Assembly: GCA_003952965.2 (NCBI GenBank)
Contig: CM025851.1
Span: 34,886,758-34,950,757 of the forward strand
Origin: Morella rubra
Lineage: Eukaryota > Streptophyta > Magnoliopsida > Fagales > Myricaceae
DNA length: 64,000 nucleotides
Direction: 5' to 3'
Below are positions 33,802 through 46,078 of this stretch, one piece after another. The notes below the pieces were generated by a model. That model was not told where the DNA came from and made no database searches. It worked only from the letters and a program-made list of their open reading frames with translations. The stretch's first letter is position 1. Each line of letters begins with the position of its first letter. Both the position numbers and the translations under genes were made by a program.

Positions 33802-36800
33802 ATGCAGAGCTTCAAGGCAGCTCCAGCTAACCCCCAACTCTGTTGCCACTCTTCTTTCTTTCTTCAGTATATTGCTCTGTCTTCTCTATCTCTCTCTTCC
33901 TTTTATCTTTGGGGATGCGTCATGAGTTGGTGAATGTTTTTGGTTTAGCAAGTTTTCGCTGTTACGAAGTATGTTGTATAACAACCTGTCTCTGTTTCTG
34001 CGTGTGAAACAGAGGAGATGGGAGTGGGCGGGACCAGACGCGTTTCGCGGATCTTGGAGAGCTTGAACAATCCGCTGCCGCCTTTCATCACGAGGATGCT
34101 GTTGATTTAAGCCCAAGTATTGTCTTTGTCCCGTCTGTTTACATGGAATACGTTATATTTTATATGTTCATGTGTCTCGAAAGTTCATTTTCTCTAACTG
34201 CTTCTAATGTTAAAAAATTGATTGTAGCCTCAATCTTCAATGTGAAGCCGATCAGCGTCGCTGTTTTTCCTAATAACCTACACTATGGGACCTTGAACAC
34301 GGTAGTCATTTCTACCACCTTTCTAGAGCCATACATAGACTTGAGTGGAGTGTATGATTCAGTTGAAATTCTTTGTGTTTGTGTTGCCTTTTGTCTTGGA
34401 TGGTATACGTGTAGAGCATTGGCTGTGAGGACACAGGGCAGCAACATATGTACCAGCAGGGGACGACCGCGATTGGAGCAATGCTGGGAAACGGGCCGCG
34501 TATTGAGAACTGGGGTGAGTCAGGCTTGGCTGCAGACACCAGCCAACAAACTGACACTTCTACAGATGTTGACACCGATGATAGAAACAAAGTGGGTGTC
34601 TATTTCTGCAATATATGCTCTGTTTCGTTTTATGTCATACAATTGGAGTCCTTAGGCTCAATGATAGGTCACTTTAGGATCGAAGGCTTTTACCATCGCT
34701 TCTCATTACAATGACCATCCCACTTCGCTATTTTTTGTATAATTTTTCTGTTAGCTTAAACTTGCACTATATAGTGTAGAATTCATATCTTGCTTGCTTT
34801 GATTTTGTAAATTAGTGGACTTCGAATACTCACATTATCAAGGACAATATTAGGTGAGAATCCTCGTCTTGTGGTGATTTAAGATAGGAATTTGTCGTTC
34901 TGATTAAATGAAAAATGCCTAGTTTGATTAAATATTTGAAATGTATGCCGGGCATGCCAGCTGGTGAACAGCATCTGTTGAGCTTTTTCACCTGAAATAT
35001 CACGTGTTGTAGTTTCATGGAGTTCAGAATGGAGCACTTGTGGCTGTAGATTCCATCGATCAGTCTAAGGCAAAATCTGGTGACCAAAAGGTTATTGACA
35101 CCATGTTGCTTTGGTTGTGGTTATTTTCATTCAGTCTTGTGTTGGAATGTTCTTGTTAAGTTTTCAGACTGGTCTTACTCTTGTGCAGACACTTAGAAGG
35201 CTGGCTCAGAATCGAGAAGCTGCAAGGAAGAGTCGCTTGAGGAAGAAAGTAATACCTCTATCCTAGTTTTGTTTTTAATGATTCTTCATCACGTTGTATT
35301 AATGAGTACCTCAGGCCAAAGGCTTCATAGGTTTTTATTTTTGAACTCTTACATCTTCCGTTTCAGGGACGAAGCCAAGATTGGTATGCAAAAAAAAAAA
35401 AAAAATTCTTAAAGAAAATGTGTTTTAGCCTAAAAAATTGTTCTCATGCTACTGTTCTCTTGCTATTGTGACTGTTTTACCATTTAATCAGAACAAAGTT
35501 ATGTTCTACCACACTATAGGTGATATCTTAGTTTAATAAGGGTCGCATATTCAGATAATTTATAGGTTTTGATTTTGGATAGGCATATGTCCAGCAGCTG
35601 GAGAATAGTCGGCTCAGGCTTACGCAGCTAGAGCAAGAGCTCCAGCGAGCACGCCAGCAGGTGTGATAAGTTAATTCTTGTTTCGCTCGATTTTCCCCTT
35701 TTATTTTTGGTGGTTTTGTTTTGCTTTTTTTCTTTTTTTTTCAGGGGGGGCAGTGGGGGAATTGTGTCTTCGATTCTTCATTTTCATTGCTAACTACACT
35801 CTTTTCACTTTTGGTTTTTGGTATTTGTAATGTAGGGTATTTTTATTGCAGCAACAGGATATTCTGGGGATCATAGTCATTCAATGACCGGGAATGGTAA
35901 GGAATTTGGGATATATGTACATCCATTACTTCCCCATGATATGTGGTCCTTTTAGGCTTATCCTTTTGTAATCATTGTCAACATGAAAATGGTTTGCCTG
36001 TGTGCTATAGTGCTTTTAGCTAAGAGTGTCATATCTATGTCTGGTTGTAATTCGTGCTCCTCTTTGTACATTGTAGTTGGAACTGAAATAGCCAGAGAGC
36101 TATTATTTTTGTTATTATTTTGTATATTCATTCGTGTTTTTGTTTGCTGTTCAATGAGGCTATAAGCCGAGACCTTGACTATTTGTTACAGTTCCTTCAA
36201 AGGTAAAATTTGGGATATACACGATCAGGGCCAGGACCAGAAAATAGGTTTTTTTTGAGTCTGAACACATGGATACACAGACACACATGCAAACCTCTCT
36301 CACACACAAATATTAGCAAATAAAAGATTTATATATTCGTTGGCATTCAAATTTGTGGAAAGATAACATATTGATCGATTTGAGTAGACTATACGCTTTT
36401 TCAGCCAAATTTTTACTTTATCTTAGAATATATGATAATTCTAACTAAAGAGGAAGACACTTCTATCCATTTATAGTTCAGATACAGTTCTGATACGTGT
36501 TTAACTTCTTTATGTGGGCTGTGTTTAGATAAGCACACGGCATGTCTTTGGGGGTTTGGACGTAGTTTGCTTAGGAAATTGTTATACCAATCTTTACCTT
36601 AATCTTGAGAAAATTTTGAGGGGCCATGGCCCCATTTCCACATTGGTCCCTCAATATGATACTGAAATAGTATGTTTTAATCATTTTTTTTCTTGCATTT
36701 AATTGTGTTTCCAGGAGCCTTAGCATTTGACATGGAGTATGCACGCTGGCTTGATGAGCATCAACGGCTAATCCATGATCTAAGATCAGCCATGAATTCT

Positions 36801-37618
36801 AATATGGGTGACAATGAGTTGCACCTCCTTGTTGATGGTGTAATGGCCCATTATGATGAAATTTTTAGGCTGAAAAACATTGGTACAAAGGCTGATGTAT
36901 TTCACATGCTTTCTGGCATGTGGAAGACGCCTGCTGAGAGATGTTTCATGTGGTTGGGAGGATTCCGTTCATCTGAAATTCTGAAGGTGACTTAATTGTT
37001 CAATAGTTTTAGATGCATTACAGTTGGCCTTCCTCTACTGACCGCGGAGAAACTGACATTTATGTCCAATTTTGCTTTTGGGAACTCAGATACTTGGGAA
37101 CCACCTTGAACCTTTGACAGATCAACAGTTGATGGGCATATGTAACTTGCAGCAATCCTCCCAACAGGCTGAAGATGCTTTATCACAAGGGATGGAAGCT
37201 TTGCAACAATCTCTAATCGAGACACTTTCTTCGAACTCTTTGGGCCCTAGTGGTTCTGGAAATGTTGCTGACTACATGGGACAAATGGCAATTGCTATGG
37301 GCAAGCTTGCAACACTAGAAAATTTTCTCCACCAGGTAATAAGCCTAAACTTACAAATCATGCTTAAATATAGGAACCTGTTGCGCTCTCTCTCTCTCTT
37401 TCTCAAACGAGATTCATTCATGCCGGGACAAAGTGAAATTGTGACTACAGCCCCTGTATTTTGTTTCTTGCTAGGCTGACCTTTTGAGGCAGCAAACTCT
37501 GCAACAAATGCATCGAATTTTGACCACTCGTCAAGCTGCTCGTGCCCTTCTTGTTGTCTGCGACTACATCTCACGACTCCGGGCACTCAGTTCATTATGG
37601 TTAGCACGTCCTAGGTAA
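33802..37618 (+). CDS. TGA-type bZIP transcription factor (TGA2.1-like, clade II), 452 aa
   Basis: Eleven coding exons with GT-AG borders and consistent phases: 33802-33866, 34013-34116, 34228-34301, 34415-34591, 35013-35090, 35189-35248, 35583-35660, 35836-35896, 36715-36986, 37090-37335 and 37475-37618. The N-terminal extension (MQSFKAAPANPQL, FADLGELEQSAAAFHHEDAV, DTSQQTDTSTDVDTDD) is that of TGA2.1-like proteins. Exon 6 supplies the basic region NREAARKSRLRKK (residues ~174-186), and exon 7 the leucine zipper. From residue ~232 there is the DOG1-type domain (AFDMEYARWLDEH, GMWKTPAERCFMWLGGFRSS, QQAEDALSQGMEALQQSL), ending LSSLWLARPR. Such factors bind TGACG (as-1) elements and work with NPR1 in salicylate and detoxification responses in the nucleus. 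All domains appear intact. Start chosen because exon 1 joins exon 2 in frame. Confidence 0.93.
35897..36714 (+). other. TGA intron 8, largest intron, with a possible insertion
   Basis: This 818-bp intron separates the zipper end from the DOG1-type domain. A segment from CAGGGCCAGGACCAGAAAAT (~36224) to about 36650 (GAGGGGCCATGGCCCC near 36618) has the look of a decayed DNA-transposon insertion, but proper ends were not resolved. Confidence 0.4.
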
Positions 37619-37677
37619 TGACATTATCTCCACAATTCTGCTCATGCTTATCCTAGGTAATGACGTTGTCTCCACGG
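37609..37677 (+). repeat. 43-bp tandem duplication across the TGA stop codon
   Basis: The string TCCTAGGTAATGAC, containing the last codons and the stop, is followed by ATTATCTCCAC and recurs 43 bp later as TCCTAGGTAATGACGTTGTC. The second copy is in the 3' UTR. It does not alter the encoded protein. Confidence 0.8.
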
Positions 37678-40459
37678 TATCCTGCCTTAGAATTCCGCAG
37701 ATGCTTGTGACATAATTAATGGGCTATGTACCCTGAAAAGCTTTGGGACCATGAAGATGGAGAAAGATAATGTGGACTGAGGCTAGAAATTCATTTCTGT
37801 TGCTGCTGATCTTGTATTCCATTAGAAATAGATAAGTTTCCTCTCTTGGCTCGGGGAGATATTTAATCCCATTGTACACTTAGTGACTGACTGTGGATCT
37901 CTAAAACCTTGTAATTAATGATTGTCCTGTTAGGCCTCAACGGATACCGATTACGACCTCATAGTACAATAGAAAGTGTGTCATATGGCGCTGATGCTGA
38001 AAGTATGTTGTAGATCTAATGCAGCATAGTACCTAAAACCTTTTTTTTCCAGCAGGAAGAGTTTACTTTAGATTGGGTGCAAATATGTACAAGCCATTTA
38101 ATTTTATGACAGCCTTAAAGAAGAGGTTACGAATTTTTTTTTCCGATTCATGGTTAATCAGGACATCACCATTTCAGTTTCCATGTTGTATGCTATAGTT
38201 GGAGACAACTTTTGATCATTGACTCACAACAATTGTATTATTTGGACATTTTAACCATCTATACGACCATGTCTAAACTGTATGTTTTGGATCCTCCTTA
38301 GTTATGTTTATTTTATCTAATCATACAGACATGTTTTACTTCCTTGAAGAGGTAGAATTCTGCGCTCTTTGAATCAAGAACAAGCACTGTATGTTCATGG
38401 TGCTTTTTCTCCACTCAATTGTATGTTCTTCTCCCATTATCCGTCTTTCCTGAAAACCTTAGTAGATGTATTGGTTCACTTGTGTTATGAGTCGAATCCC
38501 GTTTCCAGTCATTTCGAAAAAGGGGAGTGCATACCTGGCTTATTATGCCCGCTGGATTTGACTATACGAGGGATGAACACTATAAACAAATGTTTACGTG
38601 CCATTCACTGTATGTGGTAGCTTCAGGGATGTAGTATAGTAAAGGTGTTTTGCAGTAAATTTATAAGCTGTACTGTTCAATGTTCAATACAAAATTCAAA
38701 GCTTGATTACAATCTGATCAAATATGCGTATCTCTTCAACTGCATTATAAAAAAATACGTATCTGGTCAAATATACGAATCTCTTCAACTGCATTATCAT
38801 TATCTGACTTTGTAAAGATAGTGGTCTGTTCTCATGTCCGTGTGGGTTGGAGACTATCAAATTATATTAACAAGCTCGAAGTGGAGGGCTTGGGTTCTGC
38901 TGGGAGTTGTGAATTGTGTTTCTTATTGAACTCTTTGGGATTATTAAAGAGGGGTTAGGACTTCGTTTTAGGAACATTACAGGTCCAGTGACGTTGGATT
39001 CGTTAACTACTTCCAAGTGCATCCTAGTCCACAGAATATATCTACTTTTGTGCTTTAGGCTATGTACATATCTGAAATGGTTCACTAGTATTTAGTGCTA
39101 ATTCCCTGCAAACCAGTTGGAGGAGAATGACTTTGAAAGTTTCCTCCAAAATATCATTCTCAGAGGTCAGAACCATCCAATTTACATGGTTATACCAGTT
39201 TGAGTGATCATAATCTATAACTATAATTCATGCATTATGATCGTTTATGCTTAAATAATAGCTGAGCACTTAAGAGTATAAAGTTGCAGATATAAATTAG
39301 GTCATCTGTCTCAATATTTACTAGATGTTTTGCCGTACTCTACGCATTCAGTTCTAGCTATTTCTGCGCCTTCTGATCGACCTGAACAACATATACGTAT
39401 CCCCTCATATTTCCCTTCCCTTTTCTGGACCACCTTGATTTAAAAAGAAGAAAAAGGTGAATCTCAAGGACTACGCAATGAAAAAATTATGAGGACTAGC
39501 AGCGAAGCTTGATCTTGTACTCGCCTGTCATTAACAACCCAATCGAACCTATAACTGATTTCTTGACATTTGGCTAAAGCTTTACATAAGCATCAACAGA
39601 GGGAGGAATCTTTGACGAGGGTGGAGGTAGAATGGTGGCAGAAAACAGAGAGCTAGTTTGGATAGCCAAGTAACTCAATGAACGGGATCCATATCTAGGC
39701 AGCTCCGAGAAAGAGATTGGACTAATCAAGGCAGTTCATGAAAACAGAGGCTCTTAATTGAAAAAGATGATGAGCTCTCTGTCCCGTGATAAAGGGAACA
39801 TTAACAGCACCAGCAGTTGCACCAACCAATCCCCAGAAAAGTTCTTCCAGTAGTGAAAGGCGCCCTTGCAAGAAGAACCAGTACGTTCTGCAAGATTTTT
39901 CTTGCTATTGATCATGTATAATTTAGTCAAAATTGCCTCGCTGTTGGCTGTGAAGTTTTAGACTCCCAAAAGGGAAGCAAACTGATCCCATGACTGGGAA
40001 TCATCTAATTTTGAATGAGGTCTGGTTTGGTTGGTAGTTAATTACGGGGGCGACAAAGGATTCTTCTCATTCGGAAAGGACTATCGCCATTACATTAATG
40101 GTTTCTTTGTGTCACTTTGTTAATTAATGTGTTAAACCATATCAAATCTTAAGTTGCGCGGATCATTGCCACTTTTTGGGTGAGAGGTTTTCATATAGTA
40201 GAACAAAGAACACTGCATTATGACGACATGTCATGCCGTAATTGGCACTTTCTTCACCGGCAAATCAGTGCTTTTATTGGCATAGCGGTTGCCCAAAATG
40301 AATATCCTATAGGTAATCCTATTGACGGTTGCTCAACCGTTCTTGGATGAAGGGGAGCGTTAGTTCCATAGCACTCTTTCCCTTCCGCTGAAAAAAGCAG
40401 TGACTTTCAAGCTCCATTCTTCTGCCTATTTCTCTCTCTCGCTTATACTCGCGCGCGCA
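37619..40459. other. Spacer between TGA and PLAC8-like genes
   Basis: The TGA 3' UTR probably occupies the first few hundred bases. Around 38716-38805 a ~50-bp imperfect tandem repeat (TATCTCTTCAACTGCATTAT / GAATCTCTTCAACTGCATTA) is seen. Otherwise this is AT-rich sequence with short unconserved frames. The final ~100 bases before 40460 include TATACTCGCGCGCGC just upstream of the PLAC8-like start; no strong TATA box was seen. Confidence 0.5.
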
Positions 40460-42058
40460 ATGTATCATTCTTCTCCTATGATGAATACCATCGAGAAGTC
40501 GTCACCTGGACCACCACTTTCTTCAGATTTCAAGCGCCCTCTGACATCCTCTGCACTTCCCGTCAGTGTGACAAAACAAGCAAATCCTGCACGGCTTATT
40601 GCCATGTCTGACTTAAATTCACACTCTCCAGTAGCTTGGTCCTCAGGACTCTGCGACTGTTGCGAAGATGTTAGCAGTTGTAAGTGAATTCTTTTCACCA
40701 TCCTTCGTTCATGCCACACTTTCATCGGACGGTATTTCTGTTGTTGTCATTGTTGTTATTGCTGTTGTTCCCCACATCCCATCAAGTAAACTCAATTTTA
40801 GGAAATCTAAAGCTTGATTTCTGTTTAAAATGGGTGGTTCTTTGTTTGCCAGTGCCAAGAACGAGAAAAAGAGTAGGGACAAGTTGATAGTGAGTTTTAC
40901 TCAGAAGCCATGATTATTGAAATATGTAAGCAATCATGTTCCTCAGACCAAATTATCAGTGGTAGTACCTCTGTCAAATGTAGAATACGCATGACCTTCC
41001 TGGGATATTAGACGGCGTCTTGTAGTGTCTTCTCACTATGGTCCTTAAGAGAAAAGAAAAACTGTTCAAACATTGGGTGCCAAAAGGCAATACTCGATGA
41101 CAATGTAACCTGGCTTGTTAAAACACTTTTTTCTCCTCTAAATTGCCATGTATATATTCCTTCTCCTAAGAGGTGTATTTGCTTTTCTTAGCCGGGTAAT
41201 TTTCATATCGTCAATATATCTTCCTATATATAGTGATGTAACAGATGACATTTGCATATGGCCCCTCAGAAAAATGCTATCTTTGCTGCATATGAACAGA
41301 TATTACCTTCCTGCTGATGTCAAGTGTCTGTAATTTAAGTCACTCTCCATCTTGCTTAAGTAACTATGGTATGCACATTTGTAAAGATTGTTATATTATG
41401 TGAAACTAATTTGGTCCACATTTCAACATGTAGGCATGCCCTGATGTCTCAAATATTTCGAAAGGATGGTCAAAATATTATTCTTGTAGCTAAACATCGA
41501 CTATGTTCTCTTTCAGGTTGCTTAACCTGCTGGTGTCCATGTGTTACATTTGGGCGAATTGCAGAAATTGTTGACAAAGGATCAACTTGTAAGTTTCTAA
41601 AACAAGATGTCATGCATTGCTTTACTTGACTGTTATGACAACAAGTAGCATATCTCTGTAAATTATGGTGGGTTTCAGCCTGTGGAGTAAGCGGAGCACT
41701 TTACACATTAATATTGTGCGTGACGGGTTGCTCGTGTTTGTACTCATGCTTCTACCGATCGAAACTGAGAGGACAGTATTTCTTGGAAGAGAGCCCCTGC
41801 ACGGATTGCTGCGTCCATTGCTTTTGCGAGGAATGTGCTTTGTGTCAAGAGTATAGAGAGCTTAAGCATCGTGGCTTTGACATGTCCATAGGTACTCTCT
41901 CTCTCTCCCTCTCGTACTTTGTTTACAGATGTGTGATTGTGTTGTGACTTCTGACATGGTTTGTGCTGTTTTGTGGGATAGGGTGGCATGGGAACGTAGA
42001 AAGGCAGAAGCGCATAGTTGCTATGCCTCCATCAGTACAAGCAGGCATGACGAGGTAG
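40460..42058 (+). CDS. PLAC8 / FW2.2-like (plant cadmium resistance, cell number regulator) protein, 193 aa
   Basis: Four exons: 40460-40679, 41517-41588, 41679-41891 and 41982-42058. All junctions are GT-AG, the phases agree, and the frame stays open to a TAG. Exon 1 encodes a polar ~70-residue N-terminus ending [14 protein letters not shown]. The exon 1/2 junction creates the PLAC8 signature CCLTCWCPC (residues 74-82), followed by [13 protein letters not shown], a Cys-rich hydrophobic stretch ([20 protein letters not shown]) and the second block [19 protein letters not shown]. The tail is [11 protein letters not shown]. This is the normal architecture of small plasma-membrane proteins of the PCR/FWL/CNR family, implicated in metal export and in organ-size control. 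The Met at 40460 is chosen because it follows the CG-rich leader; an in-frame ATG at 40400 would add 20 residues of C/T-rich leader-like sequence. Confidence 0.92.
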
Positions 42059-44930
42059 AGCCACAGATGTTATCTCAATCTCTGAAGTTTTTATGTATAG
42101 TAAACATATTAAATCGAAAGTCAACAACAAAAAAGAACAAAAAATAGGGGATGATTACTAAGGTTTGTGTGTAGGATATTAAAAATTGTCTTATTTGGCT
42201 TCTACAACAACAAAAGAAGAACAAAAAAGAGGGGATGATTAGATCTTTGCGGTTATGTAATTTGTCGTATTAACTATAAAAATTGTCGTATTTGGGTTCC
42301 TCCATTGTGAACTTCAATTTGGATTTAGGGTTTAAAGAGGGTAGTAATTGATGATATTAAGAATCACCACGATGCTTGAAAGCCAAGTAATCCTACAAGA
42401 ATCACCGAGGGGGTGGCCTTGGGTCTAGAGACTCCGATGGCCAAGTTAGTGTTTTGAGAAAGAAGATGAGTATTCTAAATAACAATTAAAGCGTAGGTCT
42501 AATGAGGAGAATACCTGAGTTTTTATACATATATCGGCGTTGTAGTCCTGTTAGGAGATTACCTCTTAAGGTAGTAGAGTTTCATTAGGAGAGTTTCCGA
42601 GCAAGTAGGCTGTTTAGGAGGAGTCCTTGGACTGTCAGAGTCCTATTCTTGGTTGGATAGTCAATACACGGCGTATGCTAATGGGCCCGAGCCCAAGTGG
42701 TCGGGCTTGCCGAGGACCAAGTATTTCATATCCCATCAGTAATATATAGACAAGATGTCTTGCCAAGCTCCAACTCTTACAGGAGGAGGGAGGGAACGGG
42801 AGTCGTCCACGCCATGTCTTTAGGTTTAGAAATTTGGCACAGAATTAATTAGAGTAAAGAAGGCTAAAAAGAGTTTCTTCTCTATTTCTCGGGCCCTAAG
42901 GACAAGGACAAGAAAGAGCCTAGGCAAACAAAGTCTACCGCAGGTTTGTTAAAGTTTTCGAAACGTAATTAATTAAATAATCAGTATTTTAGGATTAAAA
43001 AAATTTATTAAAAATTTTTATGAAGAGTGTCTCAGGTGAAAAATTACACAAAATAAAACGACATTTATGAGTAAAATTTTTTCACATGCATTTATTATAG
43101 TCAACATGCAGAAATGCACCACGAACGCATGGGGTGAAGTAAGACGCTTCTGTGGCGAAAAAATTGATGGGAGGAAAAATATTATCTTAAGGAAAACGAC
43201 ACTTATATGCCTTTTTTTTTCCTTCTAAATAACACTTATATGCCTTCAATTTCTTTTATTTTTGAACTTTTCCTTCGATACGGTTTCACCCAAAGCAGTA
43301 CTGTGGGGCTATGGTGCTAATATTTTTGGTGCGCGCGCACTTTTCTGACACCAACAAAACAAAAGACTGAAAGAGCTGAAACGTGTGTCCTCATAGTGCC
43401 TTACAATTCCGGAAAAGAACAACTGAGTTGGTCGTGAGAAATCTGAAAGGGCAAGACCAATTTTACTCAGAAAATTTGGCATTGCCACACGTGAGTTGGC
43501 TGCAAAAAAGAGAAGGAACTCCGAGGCTGGTGGATTATAAGTACATGAGGTTGGGTAATGGCCCAATGGGTGATTGGTGAAAGCTTTCTCTTATGAGATT
43601 CGGTAGACTGACATCTAATATCTCTGGTTTCTTACTTTTACATCGTTATTTTGGTTGGCATCACATTATATGACATGGAGATTGGTTTTTCTAATGATTC
43701 TCACGCACCTGTTCTTGTATGGGTTTCTTTTGCTTGGTGCACCAATATGGATAGAGGACTGTTATAATAACCACTAGAGACTAGAATTAACGCACCACAC
43801 TCCTTTAAACCTTTTTTTTTTTACTCAAAACAAATTAAACAACACTCCGAGACAGACTTGGAAAATGTTAAAAGGGAAAGAAAAAGAGGCAGAGAGAGAG
43901 AGAACAAAAAAATTCAGCCTGATTTGATAGGAATCAACTCACATCTGAAAAACTCCGTTAACTGTCTGATGTCAAAATAAGGCCAGATGCATGAATACCA
44001 ATCGATTGGGGGATTGAAAATCCGTAGTAATTGACCCAAGAAGTCTTATCGAAATACCTTTAGCCTTCTTCTCTGAAACAAATGTCCACTGAGGAGCACG
44101 TTCCGTGGACGTCCTGGATGAAGGGGAGGGGCCTCAGCTTCTGACAAGCTACCATAGTTTTTCCAAAAGCAACATGGGCGACTAACCATGTCCAAGCCCA
44201 CAATTGCTCCCAATTCTCATCGTGGCAGAAAAATCGGGGATAGCTTTTAGCTTTAATGAGAAAAATGGCCCACAAGTTCTGAAGTTCACATAAAAGATGG
44301 TATTGGCAGGCAACCGAAAGTTAGGTATGTAACCTGTGGTGTTTTGTCTACACAACATGTGGCGTTATTTGGCAAAATGGTCAATAATGTCATGCCACGC
44401 ATTTTAAATGGCACAAGAATATTTTCCTCCTGCAACCTGAACCGTATATTTGACAATAGTTGCTTCTAGTATATATCGTCCAAGGCCCTCATATTTTTAT
44501 TAGTTGGAAGCCACAATTCAACTAGACCTTATAGTATAATTTGGGCCTCATGCATCATAAAAATTGGTAATAACTTGGATTCTTTTTCGAAAATCTTTAC
44601 CCAATGCCTACTATAGCGGCTAGTGAGGGGTGTCCAAGTCTTTCGCTGTAGTTGTCAGGTTAGAGTTAAGGCTAGTGAGGGGTGTCCAACCACGGACCAT
44701 CTAACCAGCCAAGTCAGCGATTTTCTAGCGTTACTTTTTCGAACTGAGGGATTCCGAACTGCAATATGTAGAAGTCGTTGAGTTCTGAGAACGCAGAGCG
44801 AAGTTCTCGCGGGCCCCCACAATTTGAACCCACGTGAAGAAAAGCAGTGAATTCCGAGTTGCCCACTTGGCAGGGAAGGATAGGTTGATCCATTCTTACC
44901 CTTTGGTACCGGAACTCCGGCCTAATCTTT
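42059..44930. other. Spacer with unclassified repeat-like segment, no gene seen
   Basis: About 42120-42140 and 42205-42235 share ACAACAAAA-GAACAAAAAA-AGGGGATGATTA, a short direct repeat. Bases 42330-42770 (GGCCCGAGCCCAAGTGGTCG near the end) have moderate GC and look like internal or LTR sequence of a retroelement, but no ends or coding domains were found. Short open frames at 43309-43580 and 44060-44275 have no recognisable content. A 22-bp direct repeat (GGCTAGTGAGGGGTGTCCAA) occurs at ~44618 and ~44670. Confidence 0.45.
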
Positions 44931-44938
44931 TCGTCTGC

Positions 44939-44946
44939 TATAAAAT
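44939..44946 (+). promoter_or_regulatory. TATA box of the carboxylesterase gene
   Basis: TATAAAAT lies 83 bp upstream of the start codon at 45029, a normal distance for a short plant leader. No intron is needed between them. Confidence 0.65.
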
Positions 44947-45028
44947 GAATTCCAAAGGCATAGGCATTTTGTAAGCTAAAATACAATCCGAGTCTCGAGT
45001 TCTAGCTCTCTGCTTTGCTCCACACTCT

Positions 45029-46078
45029 ATGAGACAAAAAAGAATGGCTGCCATTAGCCTAGATCCAAGTCTAAGCCTACAACACATTGGCACAGACACA
45101 CACCAACACGGGCCCGTAGTTGAGGAAATTGAAGGGCTTATAAGAGTCTACAGAGAGGGACATGTGGAAAGACCTCAGATCGTTCCATGTGTCACCAGCG
45201 CATTGCCTTTGGAGCTTGGAGTGACTTCCCGGGACGTTGTCATTGACAAGTTCACAAACATTTGGGCACGATTTTATGTCCCAGCTGTCTGCCATGCCAA
45301 ACTTCCTCTGCTTATCTACTTCCACGGAGGCGGGTTTTGTGTTGGTTCAGCTGCTTGGAGTTGCTACCATGAGTTTTTAGCAAGGCTATCAGCCAAAGCC
45401 GGTTGCTTAATCATGTCGGTAAATTACCGTTTGGCCCCAGAAAATCCTCTTCCAGCGGCTTACGAAGACGGATTAAAGGCTCTTTTATGGCTGAAAGAAC
45501 AAGCTCTCCGTGGAGCTGGTGAATGGTGGTCTAGGCTGTGTGACTTCTCAAAAATCTTCCTAGCTGGTGATAGCGCCGGTGCCAATATAGCCCACACTGT
45601 TGCCACGAGGCTTGGTTCTAACAGAGCACTCGAAGCAATGGCTCTGAAGCCATTAGGACTGAAGGGTACTATTTTGATACAACCGTTTTTTGGCGGAGAA
45701 GTCCGGACACACTCAGAGAGCTATATGGTTCAACCGCCTCGCTCGGTGCTGAGTTTAGCTGTTTCCGATACATACTGGCGGTTGGCTTTGCCAGCTGGGG
45801 CGAACCGCGACCATCCATGGTGCAACCCTTTGTCGAAGGGATCGTCTAAATTGGAGGATGTATGGCTTTTCCCTACCATGGTGTGCATATCAGAGATGGA
45901 TATATTGAGAGATAGAAGCTTGAAGTTCTGTAAGGTTTTGGTTAGGGCAGGTAAGAGGGCCGAATACATTGTGTATAAAGGAGTAGGGCATGCATTTCAG
46001 GTTCTCAGTAGGAGTCCGCTGTCAGAAACCCGAACCCTTGAGATGATGGCTCATATCAAGGTTTTCATTGGTCGATAA
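45029..46078 (+). CDS. Plant carboxylesterase (CXE, alpha/beta-hydrolase fold-3), single exon, 349 aa
   Basis: One uninterrupted frame. The oxyanion-hole motif HGGGFCVG begins at residue 99. The nucleophile is in GDSAGAN (Ser182), the acid is probably Asp291 in SEMDILRD, and the catalytic His is His321 in KGVGHAF. VNYRLAPENPLPAAYEDG, the conserved stretch after the oxyanion hole, is also present. All parts of the CXE family (related to gibberellin receptor GID1 and 2-hydroxyisoflavanone dehydratase) are complete, with His and Ser retained, so it should be an active esterase on small acyl esters rather than a GID1-like receptor. It resembles the CXE6/CXE17 group. A second in-frame ATG at 45044 gives MAAISLDPSL, which may be the real start because family members commonly begin close to there. 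The gene lacks introns, as is usual for this family. Confidence 0.93.
   Translation: MRQKRMAAISLDPSLSLQHIGTDTHQHGPVVEEIEGLIRVYREGHVERPQIVPCVTSALPLELGVTSRDVVIDKFTNIWARFYVPAVCHAKLPLLIYFHGGGFCVGSAAWSCYHEFLARLSAKAGCLIMSVNYRLAPENPLPAAYEDGLKALLWLKEQALRGAGEWWSRLCDFSKIFLAGDSAGANIAHTVATRLGSNRALEAMALKPLGLKGTILIQPFFGGEVRTHSESYMVQPPRSVLSLAVSDTYWRLALPAGANRDHPWCNPLSKGSSKLEDVWLFPTMVCISEMDILRDRSLKFCKVLVRAGKRAEYIVYKGVGHAFQVLSRSPLSETRTLEMMAHIKVFIGR

Larger units (their letters stand above)
30271..33818. repeat. Segmental duplication, copy 2: spacer plus functional TGA promoter
   Basis: Direct partner of 23486-27660 (anchors listed there). This copy runs without a break into the intact TGA gene. It carries one insertion of its own (~31781-32240). 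The separation of the two copies (about 6.8 kb between left ends) shows a local duplication followed by independent decay. Minus-strand open frames at 30890-31284 are not conserved as frames in copy 1 and are not called as genes. Confidence 0.88.

Noticed and set aside
44714..44986. 90-codon minus-strand frame upstream of the carboxylesterase gene
   Set aside because: It overlaps the TATA box and promoter of that gene and has no recognisable domain.
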